54,641 bases of DNA, taken from the NCBI GenBank assembly GCA_017471405.1, contig JAFUTK010000010.1:1-54641 (forward strand). The letters are read 5' to 3'. Numbering within the stretch: position 1 is the stretch's first letter; each line of letters starts with the position of its first letter. Shown one piece after another: positions 1 through 7,418 of the stretch. The notes beneath the pieces are model-generated. The model saw nothing but the letters and a program-made list of their open reading frames with translations. It was not told the DNA's origin and did not search any database. The position numbers and the translations under genes are program-made. This stretch comes from Ruminococcus sp. GTDB taxonomy: Bacteria > Bacillota > Clostridia > Oscillospirales > Ruminococcaceae.

Positions 1-225
1 GCGGCGCATTTTCAGTTCTTCACACTAACAAAGGTCACAACCGCGGGTGCAAAAGTACGTCGCCCGCTCAATTGAAAGCGACGAAGGAGCGTAACGCGAA
101 TTCGCCCGCGGGGGCGTGCCCCGCAAATTCTGATTTATCTAATTAGCAGCAAAAATAAAATAAGACTAAATTATAATCACCAGTACATTATATCACAACT
201 TCGCAGGGATTTCAAGCATAAAAAA

Positions 226-247
226 TCTCCCGCCGGGGAACGGGAGA
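226..247 (-). terminator. Orphan intrinsic terminator-like hairpin, minus orientation
   Basis: Arms TCTCCCG and CGGGAGA are separated by an eight-base loop. Read on the minus strand the hairpin is followed at once by a run of six T. No minus-strand protein gene ends here, so it may close a short untranslated transcript started between about 250 and 550, or be a leftover structure. Confidence 0.45.
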
Positions 248-528
248 AATGCGGATATACGTGGTCTTAAACGTTTTCGTGAGGTCAGGATATCAAAAAT
301 CCGTTTGAAATAAAGATTTTTTCACAGCAGAAAAATATATGAAAATCCGACTTCTTAACTTTTTGAAAACAAAGAGTAAACTTTCAGATTTGAGGTCTTT
401 GGTCAATTTGACGATTATTGAGAGTCAAGGCAAAAATTGCTGTCCTGCACAATAATCTGCACAAATATCCCGGAGATGTGTTGGGCAAAGTGCACAAACG
501 TTGCGGAGGCGCAAAAAACCTTTTCCTA

Positions 529-536
529 AAACGTTT
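529..536. promoter_or_regulatory. LacI/CcpA-like operator candidate next to the -35 box
   Basis: The palindrome AAACGTTT lies nine bases upstream of the -35 hexamer of the transport-locus promoter. Related sites occur at about 270 (TAAACGTTTT) and 497 (CAAACGTTG). LacI-family regulators, including CcpA, bind palindromes with a central CG of this type. The fit to the CcpA cre consensus is imperfect, so the regulator is not identified. Confidence 0.35.
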
Positions 537-544
537 GCGCCGCC

Positions 545-573
545 TTGACAAAAACCTTTATAATTGGTATAAT
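545..573 (+). promoter_or_regulatory. Sigma-A-type promoter of the transport locus
   Basis: A perfect TTGACA -35 box (545-550) and a perfect TATAAT -10 box (568-573) are separated by exactly 17 bases, so transcription should start near 580. The next gene downstream is the ABC ATPase at 787, and no terminator is seen before 14495, so this promoter probably drives all or most of the ten-gene locus. Confidence 0.85.
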
Positions 574-664
574 TAAGATTAGCTAATTGAGTCCATTTGC
601 GGATTTGGTTATCTAAAATCACCAAAACAACGGGATTTATACGCCAGTTTTGGGCATTTTTACT

Positions 665-702
665 ACATATTGTGGCGGCCGGTCGGCTGCTGCACAATAT
701 GT
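665..702 (+). promoter_or_regulatory. Leader hairpin in the 5' untranslated region
   Basis: ACATATTGTG (665-674) and CACAATATGT (693-702) form a perfect ten-base stem, with further near-complementary GC-rich sequence inside it. A direct repeat of AAAATCAC(C/A)AAAAC flanks the hairpin at 615-628 and 719-732. The leader is long enough for RNA-level control, but it matches no riboswitch class I recognise. There is no immediate U-tract, so it is not a simple terminator. Confidence 0.5.
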
Positions 703-786
703 TTGGCTTTGATTTGTTAAAATCACAAAAACGGCTCCGAACGGACGGAATTTGTGTAATCTGCATCAAGCGAAGAGGTCAGGCTT

Positions 787-1464
787 ATGGGAGCAATAAT
801 CACCACAAGCGGTCTGTGCCGCGATTTCAAGATCGGCGACGGCAGCATCGTCTCCGCACTGAAAAACGTTAATATCGAGATCGAGCAGGGCAAGCTGACC
901 ATTCTGCGGGGACGCTCCGGAAGCGGTAAGACCACGCTGATAAACATTCTGGGAGCCCTCGACAAGCCCACCGCGGGAAGCGTTATGTTCGACGGGAGAG
1001 ACATTACAAAGCTCTCGGAGAAAAAGCGCGACGAGCTGCGGCGGTATGAGATGAGCTTTGTGTTCCAGTCGGTGGCGCTGATGAGCAGTATGAACGCCTA
1101 TGAAAACGTGGAGTTCGGGCTGCGGCTGTCGAAGTTCCCCTATGGGGAGCGGGACAAGCGAGTACGCGAGGTAATGCGCAGCGTGGGACTGGAGAAGAGA
1201 ATGTTCCACCGGCCCAGCGAGATGTCCGGAGGCGAGCAGCAGAGGGTGGCTATTGCGAGGGCGATAGCTCACGACCCGAAGGTGGTGTTCGCTGACGAGC
1301 CTACCGCCGAGCTGGATACGGCGACTGCACTGCACGTTGTGAAGCTCTTCAAGGAGCTGGTGGCGGAGCAGGGAATGACGATCATTATGACGACGCACGA
1401 CCCCAGTATGATAGACATAGCTGACAGGGTCTACACGCTTGAGGACGGTGAGATCGTTGAGTGA
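787..1464 (+). CDS. ABC transporter ATP-binding protein (LolD/MacB-like)
   Basis: This 225-residue protein is a single ABC nucleotide-binding domain. It shows Walker A GRSGSGKT (residues 42-49), the signature MSGGEQQR (about 146-153), Walker B VVFADEP with the catalytic Glu (about 166-172) and the H-loop THD (about 203). The sequence around Walker A and the short length resemble the LolD/MacB/FtsE-type group more than the longer MalK/MsmX ATPases that normally drive sugar importers. An AGAGG ribosome site lies eight bases before the ATG. It is the first gene of the locus and overlaps the next ATPase gene, so the two may form a heterodimer. Its partner permeases are inferred from context only. 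Confidence 0.85.
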   Translation: MGAIITTSGLCRDFKIGDGSIVSALKNVNIEIEQGKLTILRGRSGSGKTTLINILGALDKPTAGSVMFDGRDITKLSEKKRDELRRYEMSFVFQSVALMSSMNAYENVEFGLRLSKFPYGERDKRVREVMRSVGLEKRMFHRPSEMSGGEQQRVAIARAIAHDPKVVFADEPTAELDTATALHVVKLFKELVAEQGMTIIMTTHDPSMIDIADRVYTLEDGEIVE

Positions 1465-2458
1465 TGTTACTGAGAAGGTCGCTGCGGTGTACGACCCGAT
1501 AATCGAGGAGGAAAAGCCCTCCGATAATAAGAGTATAGCACCCGCAGATGATGAATATATGATACGCTGTGAGAATCTGGTGAAAATTTACAAGACTGAT
1601 GAGATAGAGGTCGTGGCGCTGCAGGGCTTGGACCTGGACGTGAAGCGCGGAGAGCTCATGGCGATAGTCGGAAACTCCGGAAGCGGAAAGTCAACGCTTT
1701 TGAATATGCTGGGAGGCCTTGACAAGCCCTCGGCGGGAAGCCTTACCGTTGACGGTAAAAACCTTCTGAAGTTTAACGACAAGGATTATATGGAGTACAA
1801 GCGGGATACGGTTGGGTTCGTGTGGCAGAACAATGCGAGGAATCTGGTGCCGTACCTATCGGCGGTGCAGAATGTTGAGCTGCCGATGCTGCTCAAGGGC
1901 AAAAAGCAAAGGCGCAAGCGGGCGCTGGAGCTGCTGGAAAAGGTGGGGCTCTCACACAGAGTCAATTCAAGGCTCGACCAGATGTCCGGAGGTGAGCAGC
2001 AGAGAGTGGCAATAGCCATTGCGCTGGCAAATGACCCCAAGCTGCTGCTGGCAGACGAGCCCACCGGCTCGGTGGATACAAAGACCTCGAATATGATACT
2101 TGACATATTCAAGGCGCTGAATGAATCGGAGGGGTTGACCATCGTTATCGTTACCCACGACGTAAAGCTATCGAAAAGGATAGACAGAGTTGTGGCGATA
2201 AGAGATGGGCGAACAAGCTCTGAGATAGTCAGAAAAAAGTCCTACGCTCAGGAGCTGGGCGAGATGGGAAGCATCATCGGCGGAGCCGGAGAGGACGAGG
2301 AGGACACCCACGAGGAGCTCGTGGTGCTGGACCGCTCGGGACGGCTGCAGCTGCCGAAGGACTATATGGAGTCGCTGGGAATTAAGGGCGGCGACAAGGT
2401 CAAGGTAGAGCTGGACGAGGAAACGGGAAAGATGTTCCTGTTCAAGTCCGGGGAATAA
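1457..2458 (+). CDS. ABC transporter ATP-binding protein with C-terminal AbrB-like domain
   Basis: A second LolD/MacB-like ATPase. A short acidic N-terminal extension (about 35 residues) precedes the domain. Walker A GNSGSGKS is at about 72-79, signature MSGGEQQR at about 176, Walker B LLLADEP at about 196, and the H-loop is VTHD. After the ATPase domain and an acidic linker, residues about 288-333 read LDRSGRLQLPKDYMESLGI and continue with GGDKVKVELDEETGK, which fits the SpoVT/AbrB swapped-hairpin pattern (D-x-x-G-R-x-x-[IL]-P-K-x(6)-[IL]-x-x-G-D). Such domains bind DNA or mediate dimerisation; on an ABC ATPase this is unusual. The start is uncertain: TTG at 1457 overlaps the upstream stop, and ATG at 1559 would still give the full ATPase domain. 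Confidence 0.8.
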   Translation: MSDVTEKVAAVYDPIIEEEKPSDNKSIAPADDEYMIRCENLVKIYKTDEIEVVALQGLDLDVKRGELMAIVGNSGSGKSTLLNMLGGLDKPSAGSLTVDGKNLLKFNDKDYMEYKRDTVGFVWQNNARNLVPYLSAVQNVELPMLLKGKKQRRKRALELLEKVGLSHRVNSRLDQMSGGEQQRVAIAIALANDPKLLLADEPTGSVDTKTSNMILDIFKALNESEGLTIVIVTHDVKLSKRIDRVVAIRDGRTSSEIVRKKSYAQELGEMGSIIGGAGEDEEDTHEELVVLDRSGRLQLPKDYMESLGIKGGDKVKVELDEETGKMFLFKSGE

Positions 2459-2592
2459 GGTCAATACCCGTGACACGCGGGATATATAGACGCCGGAGAA
2501 TAAAGGCTGACTTATACTATTATTAATGTAACAAAGGGAAGTCGGGCTTTGGGAGTTTCTAACGGCAAAATTTTACGAAAGGTGGAAGGAAC

Positions 2593-5490
2593 TTGAAAAG
2601 CACATTTTTGAAACGTGTTATTTCATCTGCACTTGCATTATCGCTGGCAGCTACCTGCGGCTTGTCGGCGTTTGCGGCAGAAAGCGACAGCGAAGCGCTT
2701 GACCTCTCGGCAGAGGTCATCGACGCCAGCAACCGCGAAAAGGCATACGCTAACTACATAAAGAAGTATGCCGACGCGGCAAGACCTGATAAAGAGGTCA
2801 CGATAAACGGCGCTGATTATGTTGACTTCGGCGGCGGAGCCGTGATAACTACCGAAACGGTAGACGGCGAGAGCAACGTTGCCAAGTGGGCAAATCAGGA
2901 GGGAACGCTCACCTATGAGGTGGACGTGCCCGAGACAGGCGTTTACAACATCGAGGCTATGTATGAGGCTCTTGCGGGAGGAACTACCAGCATTGAGTTT
3001 GCTCTCTTTATTGACGGAGAGTGCCCCTACACTACGGCTTCGAGAATAACGCTGCCCAAGAGATGGGTCAACAAGACCGATATCCAGCAGGATATCAGAG
3101 GAAACGATATTCGTCCCGGACAGGTCGAGGAGGTATGCTGGCAGGTAATGCCGCTGAAGGATACCGACGGTCTGACCAACGATCCTCTCGGCTTCTATTT
3201 TGAAAAGGGCAAGCACAAGCTCATGCTGCAGTCCACCAAGGCGCAGTTTGCCATTAAGTATTTCAAACTCTATCAGGAGAAGGCTCCTGAGGCTTACGTT
3301 CTTCCCAACGCATCGGCGATAGCAGGCTCGCACGCTGACAGGATCCTCCTGGAGGGCGAGACCGCCGATTACAAGACGGACAGAACTCTGTTCCCGACAG
3401 CAGACAGAAACTCCTACCTGACATCTTCGGTCAACGGTCAGAGCCCGACCAAGACCAGATATAACACCATCGGCAAGGACAACTGGAGCAAGGCTACGCA
3501 GGCTGCCACCTGGAAGTTTACCGTTACTACGGCAGGCTACTATAAGATAGGCATCCGCGCTAAGCAGGATTCTATGAGAGGAATGTACTCCAACAGACGT
3601 CTTTACATCGACGGAGTTGTTCCCAACAAGGAAAGCGCCCAGATCAAGTTCTATTACGATACCGACTGGAACCTTGTTGTTCCCTCTATTGGCGATGACC
3701 CGATGTTCTATTATCTCGACGCTGGCGAGCATACCCTCACCCTTGAGGCGGTTCCTGGAGAGATCGGCGAGATCATGGGAGATATCGACGAGATCGTTTA
3801 TACCGTAAATAAGTATTACCGCAAGATAAGAGCTATAACCGGTCCTAACCCTGACGAATACAACAACTACGATATCAAGGGAGCTATCCCTGAGATACTT
3901 ACTGTATTCCAGGAGAGCTCCGACAGCCTGAGAGAGCAGATGAAGAAGATCGAGAAGCTCTCCGGCTCCGGCGGAACCGAGGCGGTAACTCTTGACAAGC
4001 TGGCTATTGTGCTTGACAAGTGTATCGCTAAGACCGACAGAATACCCAACATGATGAGCCAGATCAAGGATAACGTTACCTCTGTTTCATCGTGGGTAAA
4101 CCAGTACAGAGAGCAGCCGCTGGAGATAGATATGATCGAGATCCTTACCGACGATCAGGAGTTCACCAGCGCTGACGAGAGCTTCTTCAAGTCGATATCC
4201 TTCGGTTTCAAGGCTTTCATAGGCTCCTTCTTCGAGGATTACAACTCTCTGGCAGAGGACGACAAGTCGGCTATGGTATGCTGGATAACCCTTGGACGTG
4301 ATAACGCCACCGCTATCCAGACCCTTATCTCCAACGAGTACAACCCCACTGCCAACACCAAGGTAAACCTTAAGCTGGTACAGGGCGGTATCATCGAGGC
4401 TACCTTTGCAGGAAAGGGCCCTGATATGGCGCTCTTCCTGGGCGGCGACTTCCCGATACAGCTGGCGGTACGAGATGTTCTCGTTGACCTGACGCAGTTT
4501 GACGACTTTGACGAGGTAATGAAGCGCTTCTCACCGCAGGCAGGCGTGCTCTACGAGTACAACGACGGCGTTTACGGTCTGCCCGTTTCGCAGACCTTCC
4601 CGATGCTGTTCTACCGCTCGGACGTTCTGAATGAGTACGGCATTGACCCGAAGACCGACCTGACTACCTGGGACGGACTGCTGAAGGTGCTGCCTACTAT
4701 CCAGAGAAACTATATGGAGATAGGTCTGATACTTCCCGCAGGAAGCGTCATCTCCCCTGTTACAGAGTCCGGAAACACCTTTGCGACAATGCTGCTGCAG
4801 AAGGGCGTCAACTACTATAACGAGGACCTGACCAAGACCAACTTCGACAAGCAGGAGGCTATCGACGCTTTCGACGCTTGGACCAAGTTCTATACTACCT
4901 ACAGCTTCGAGCAGACCTACGATGCATTCACCAGATTCAGACAGGGCGATATGCCTATTCTGATACAGAACTACACCTTCTTTAACCAGCTGACAGTTGC
5001 AGCACCTGAGATCAAGGGCTGCTGGAGCTTCCAGCCCGTTCCCGGAACTGTTCAGGCAGACGGAACTATCAATCACGCTTCCTGCTCCGCAGGTGCGGCG
5101 GCTGTTATCTTCGCAAGCCTGGATGAGGATAAGCAGAAGGATGCTTGGGAGTTCATCAAGTGGTTCACCTCTGCTGAGACTATGACCAGCTACGGCAACG
5201 ACATCGAGGCTATCGTTGGAACAATGGGACGCTTCGATACCGCAAACCTTGAGGCTCTGGAGCACCTCTCCTGGACTACCAGCGAGGTAGCACTTCTCAA
5301 GGAGCAGCTGCTCTCTCAGGTAGAGATACCCGTTATCCCTGCTTCCTACGGTGTAACGAGAGGCATTATGAACGCCTTCAGAGAGACTGTAAACAACTCT
5401 GAGAATGCAAGAGACACACTGTTCTGGTACAACAAGGACATCAACGATGAGATCACACGTAAGCGCGAGGATCTCGGACTTAATAAGTAA
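2593..5490 (+). CDS. Large secreted extracellular solute-binding protein with N-terminal carbohydrate-binding-like domains
   Basis: This 965-residue protein starts at a TTG preceded by GGTGGAAGG. A signal peptide covers about residues 1-29 (AFA/AES). No convincing lipobox is present, unlike most Gram-positive binding proteins. Two beta-rich segments follow (about 65-235 and 245-415), each with CBM6/35-like phrases (VDVPETGVYNIEAMYEA; FTVTTAGYYKIGIRAKQD). A helical stretch links them to a family-1 binding-protein domain (about 555-960; CWITLGRDNATAIQTLI, PDMALFLGGDFPIQLA, YGLPVSQTFPMLFYRSD). It is roughly twice the usual length. The next two genes encode sugar-type permeases, so it should capture a carbohydrate or glycan fragment; the substrate is unknown. 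Confidence 0.85.
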   Translation: MKSTFLKRVISSALALSLAATCGLSAFAAESDSEALDLSAEVIDASNREKAYANYIKKYADAARPDKEVTINGADYVDFGGGAVITTETVDGESNVAKWANQEGTLTYEVDVPETGVYNIEAMYEALAGGTTSIEFALFIDGECPYTTASRITLPKRWVNKTDIQQDIRGNDIRPGQVEEVCWQVMPLKDTDGLTNDPLGFYFEKGKHKLMLQSTKAQFAIKYFKLYQEKAPEAYVLPNASAIAGSHADRILLEGETADYKTDRTLFPTADRNSYLTSSVNGQSPTKTRYNTIGKDNWSKATQAATWKFTVTTAGYYKIGIRAKQDSMRGMYSNRRLYIDGVVPNKESAQIKFYYDTDWNLVVPSIGDDPMFYYLDAGEHTLTLEAVPGEIGEIMGDIDEIVYTVNKYYRKIRAITGPNPDEYNNYDIKGAIPEILTVFQESSDSLREQMKKIEKLSGSGGTEAVTLDKLAIVLDKCIAKTDRIPNMMSQIKDNVTSVSSWVNQYREQPLEIDMIEILTDDQEFTSADESFFKSISFGFKAFIGSFFEDYNSLAEDDKSAMVCWITLGRDNATAIQTLISNEYNPTANTKVNLKLVQGGIIEATFAGKGPDMALFLGGDFPIQLAVRDVLVDLTQFDDFDEVMKRFSPQAGVLYEYNDGVYGLPVSQTFPMLFYRSDVLNEYGIDPKTDLTTWDGLLKVLPTIQRNYMEIGLILPAGSVISPVTESGNTFATMLLQKGVNYYNEDLTKTNFDKQEAIDAFDAWTKFYTTYSFEQTYDAFTRFRQGDMPILIQNYTFFNQLTVAAPEIKGCWSFQPVPGTVQADGTINHASCSAGAAAVIFASLDEDKQKDAWEFIKWFTSAETMTSYGNDIEAIVGTMGRFDTANLEALEHLSWTTSEVALLKEQLLSQVEIPVIPASYGVTRGIMNAFRETVNNSENARDTLFWYNKDINDEITRKREDLGLNK

Positions 5491-5508
5491 GGAAGGAGGA
5501 GAGCTTCG

Positions 5509-6453
5509 ATGGCAAAGAGTAATTATGACCCCAATGCCCCTATTATAAAACAGGGCAGGCTGAGATACACATGGCACATGATGAAGGTCAATAAGGGCTG
5601 CTACGGACTTCTCGCTCCCTTTATGATACTGTTCACGGTGTTCACTGTTATCCCCGTTGTGATGTCCCTTCCTATGGGCTTTACGAACTTTAACATGATT
5701 CAGACCCCGAAGTGGGTAGGCTTCTCGAACTTCTATACGCTGTTCTTAAATGACGACGTATTCCTTATCGCAGTAAGAAACACTCTTATCTTTGCGATAT
5801 TCACGGGACCCTTCTCATATGTACTGAGCTTCTTCATTGCATGGCTCATCAACGAGATGCATCCCTTCCTGAAGACCTTCTTCACCTTCGTGTTCTACGC
5901 ACCCTCGATGACCACATCGGTTTATGTAACCTGGCAGCTGATTCTTTCGGGCGATAGCTACGGTTATCTGAACGCTATAATGATGGACATCGGACTGTTC
6001 ACCTCACCGAAGCAGTTCCTGACTGATACCAACTACATCTTACCTGTAGTTATCATCGTTCAGTTATGGATATCCATGGGCGCAGGCTTCCTTGCGATCC
6101 GTGCAGGCTTCCAGAACATCGACAAGTCGATGTACGAGGCGGGCGCTATCGAGGGCATCAAGAACCGCTGGCAGGAACTGTTCACCATCACAATTCCTTC
6201 AATGGGACCTCAGCTGCTGTTCGCGGCGGTAATGCAGATCTCCGCATCGTTTACTGTAGGTCAGGTAGGACAGATGCTCGTCGGACTTCCTTCGACGGAC
6301 TACGCGGCTCACACTATTATGAACCACGCTACCGACTACGGCTCGATACGTTACGAGATGGGCTACGCTTCGGCGATATGCTTTGTACTGTTCATGGCCA
6401 TGCTGCTCGCTAATAAGGGAGTTAACTGGCTGCTGGGCAAATATCTTGACTAA
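5509..6453 (+). CDS. Carbohydrate ABC transporter permease, MalF/LplB type (pair 1)
   Basis: A 314-residue inner-membrane permease with six predicted membrane segments. The cytoplasmic EAA loop that contacts the ATPase is readable as YEAGAIEGIKNRWQELFTI near residues 205-225. A GGAGGAG ribosome site precedes the ATG, which lies 18 bases after the binding-protein gene. With the next gene it forms the first MalF/MalG-type permease pair. The substrate cannot be read from the sequence. Confidence 0.9.
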   Translation: MAKSNYDPNAPIIKQGRLRYTWHMMKVNKGCYGLLAPFMILFTVFTVIPVVMSLPMGFTNFNMIQTPKWVGFSNFYTLFLNDDVFLIAVRNTLIFAIFTGPFSYVLSFFIAWLINEMHPFLKTFFTFVFYAPSMTTSVYVTWQLILSGDSYGYLNAIMMDIGLFTSPKQFLTDTNYILPVVIIVQLWISMGAGFLAIRAGFQNIDKSMYEAGAIEGIKNRWQELFTITIPSMGPQLLFAAVMQISASFTVGQVGQMLVGLPSTDYAAHTIMNHATDYGSIRYEMGYASAICFVLFMAMLLANKGVNWLLGKYLD

Positions 6454-6470
6454 AGGGGGGAGAACTGAAG

Positions 6471-7370
6471 ATGGCAAGAAAAAAGAAAAAGCAGGTCTCT
6501 ATCGACAAGCTCAAGGTCAAGGATAAAAAGAAGCGCGTTAACGGTTCTCTCGGCGGAGATATAGCGATCTTCATATTCCTGGCACTTCTGGGATTGTTCA
6601 TGATATTCCCGATCTACTATTCGTTCATTCAGTCGATAAAGCCTATTGAGGAGCTGTTCGTGTTCCCGCCTAAGCTTTACGTTCTGAACCCCACTACCAA
6701 GAGCTTCTCGGATATGTTCACCGTTGCAGCTTCACTGTGGGTTCCCCTTTCGAGATACATATTCAACAGCGTATTCATCACAGTTGTTATCTGTATCTGC
6801 AACCTGTTCGTTTGCTGCTGCGCAGGCTTCGCGCTTTCAAAGTGCAAGTTCCCCGGAGCAAACTTCTTCAACAAGCTGATCGTTACAGCGCTGCTGTTCG
6901 CATCGAACGCTACATGGATCATGCAGTTCATGGTTTACTCCAAGCTGCACATCATTGATACCTACTGGGTACTGATCCTGCCTTCCATCGCTACTCCTCT
7001 GGGACTGTTCCTGATGAGACAGTCGATGTCAACTATTCACGATTCGATGATTGAGGCTGCAAAGGTGGACGGTGCGGGACTGTTCAGGATCTGCTGGCAG
7101 ATCGTGGTTCCCAACTCCAAGCCTGCGCTGATGACGCTGATCATCTTCGCCTTCCAGGGTGCATGGAACCTGCAGGGTGGCTCGCTGATCTACTCCGAGG
7201 AGTTAAAGACTCTGCCTACCATCGTTCAGCAGATAGCTGCTGTCGGTCTGGCAAGACAGGGTGTAACCTTCGCCTCGGCTGTACTGCTTCTTATTCCGCC
7301 GCTGGTCGTATTCCTTATCGCACAGAGCAACGTCATGGAGACCATGGCTAACTCCGGTATCAAGGATTAA
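6471..7370 (+). CDS. Carbohydrate ABC transporter permease, MalG/LplC type (pair 1)
   Basis: A 299-residue permease with a lysine-rich cytoplasmic N-terminus (KKKKKQVSIDKLKVKDKKK) followed by six membrane segments. The EAA loop reads IEAAKVDGAGLFRICWQIVV near residues 196-215. GGGGGGAG precedes the ATG. It pairs with the upstream MalF-type permease; both should carry the substrate delivered by the large binding protein. Confidence 0.9.
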   Translation: MARKKKKQVSIDKLKVKDKKKRVNGSLGGDIAIFIFLALLGLFMIFPIYYSFIQSIKPIEELFVFPPKLYVLNPTTKSFSDMFTVAASLWVPLSRYIFNSVFITVVICICNLFVCCCAGFALSKCKFPGANFFNKLIVTALLFASNATWIMQFMVYSKLHIIDTYWVLILPSIATPLGLFLMRQSMSTIHDSMIEAAKVDGAGLFRICWQIVVPNSKPALMTLIIFAFQGAWNLQGGSLIYSEELKTLPTIVQQIAAVGLARQGVTFASAVLLLIPPLVVFLIAQSNVMETMANSGIKD

Positions 7371-7418
7371 TGACAAGCTGACCATTATAATAAACGGAAA
7401 GGAAACAGGTGATAAGCA

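Larger units (their letters stand above)
1..786. other. Gene-free leader and intergenic region upstream of the transport locus
   Basis: No credible protein gene is seen here; the open frames on both strands lack ribosome sites and family features. The left edge (about 41-127) carries a copy of a dispersed module containing GAAGGAGCGTAACGCG, also found near 19802 and inverted near 39896. A minus-oriented terminator-like hairpin lies at 226-247, three AACGTT-type palindromes lie near 270, 497 and 529-536, and a strong promoter lies at 545-573. From the predicted start near 580 the leader to the first gene is about 205 nt and contains a long hairpin flanked by a direct repeat. Confidence 0.7.
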
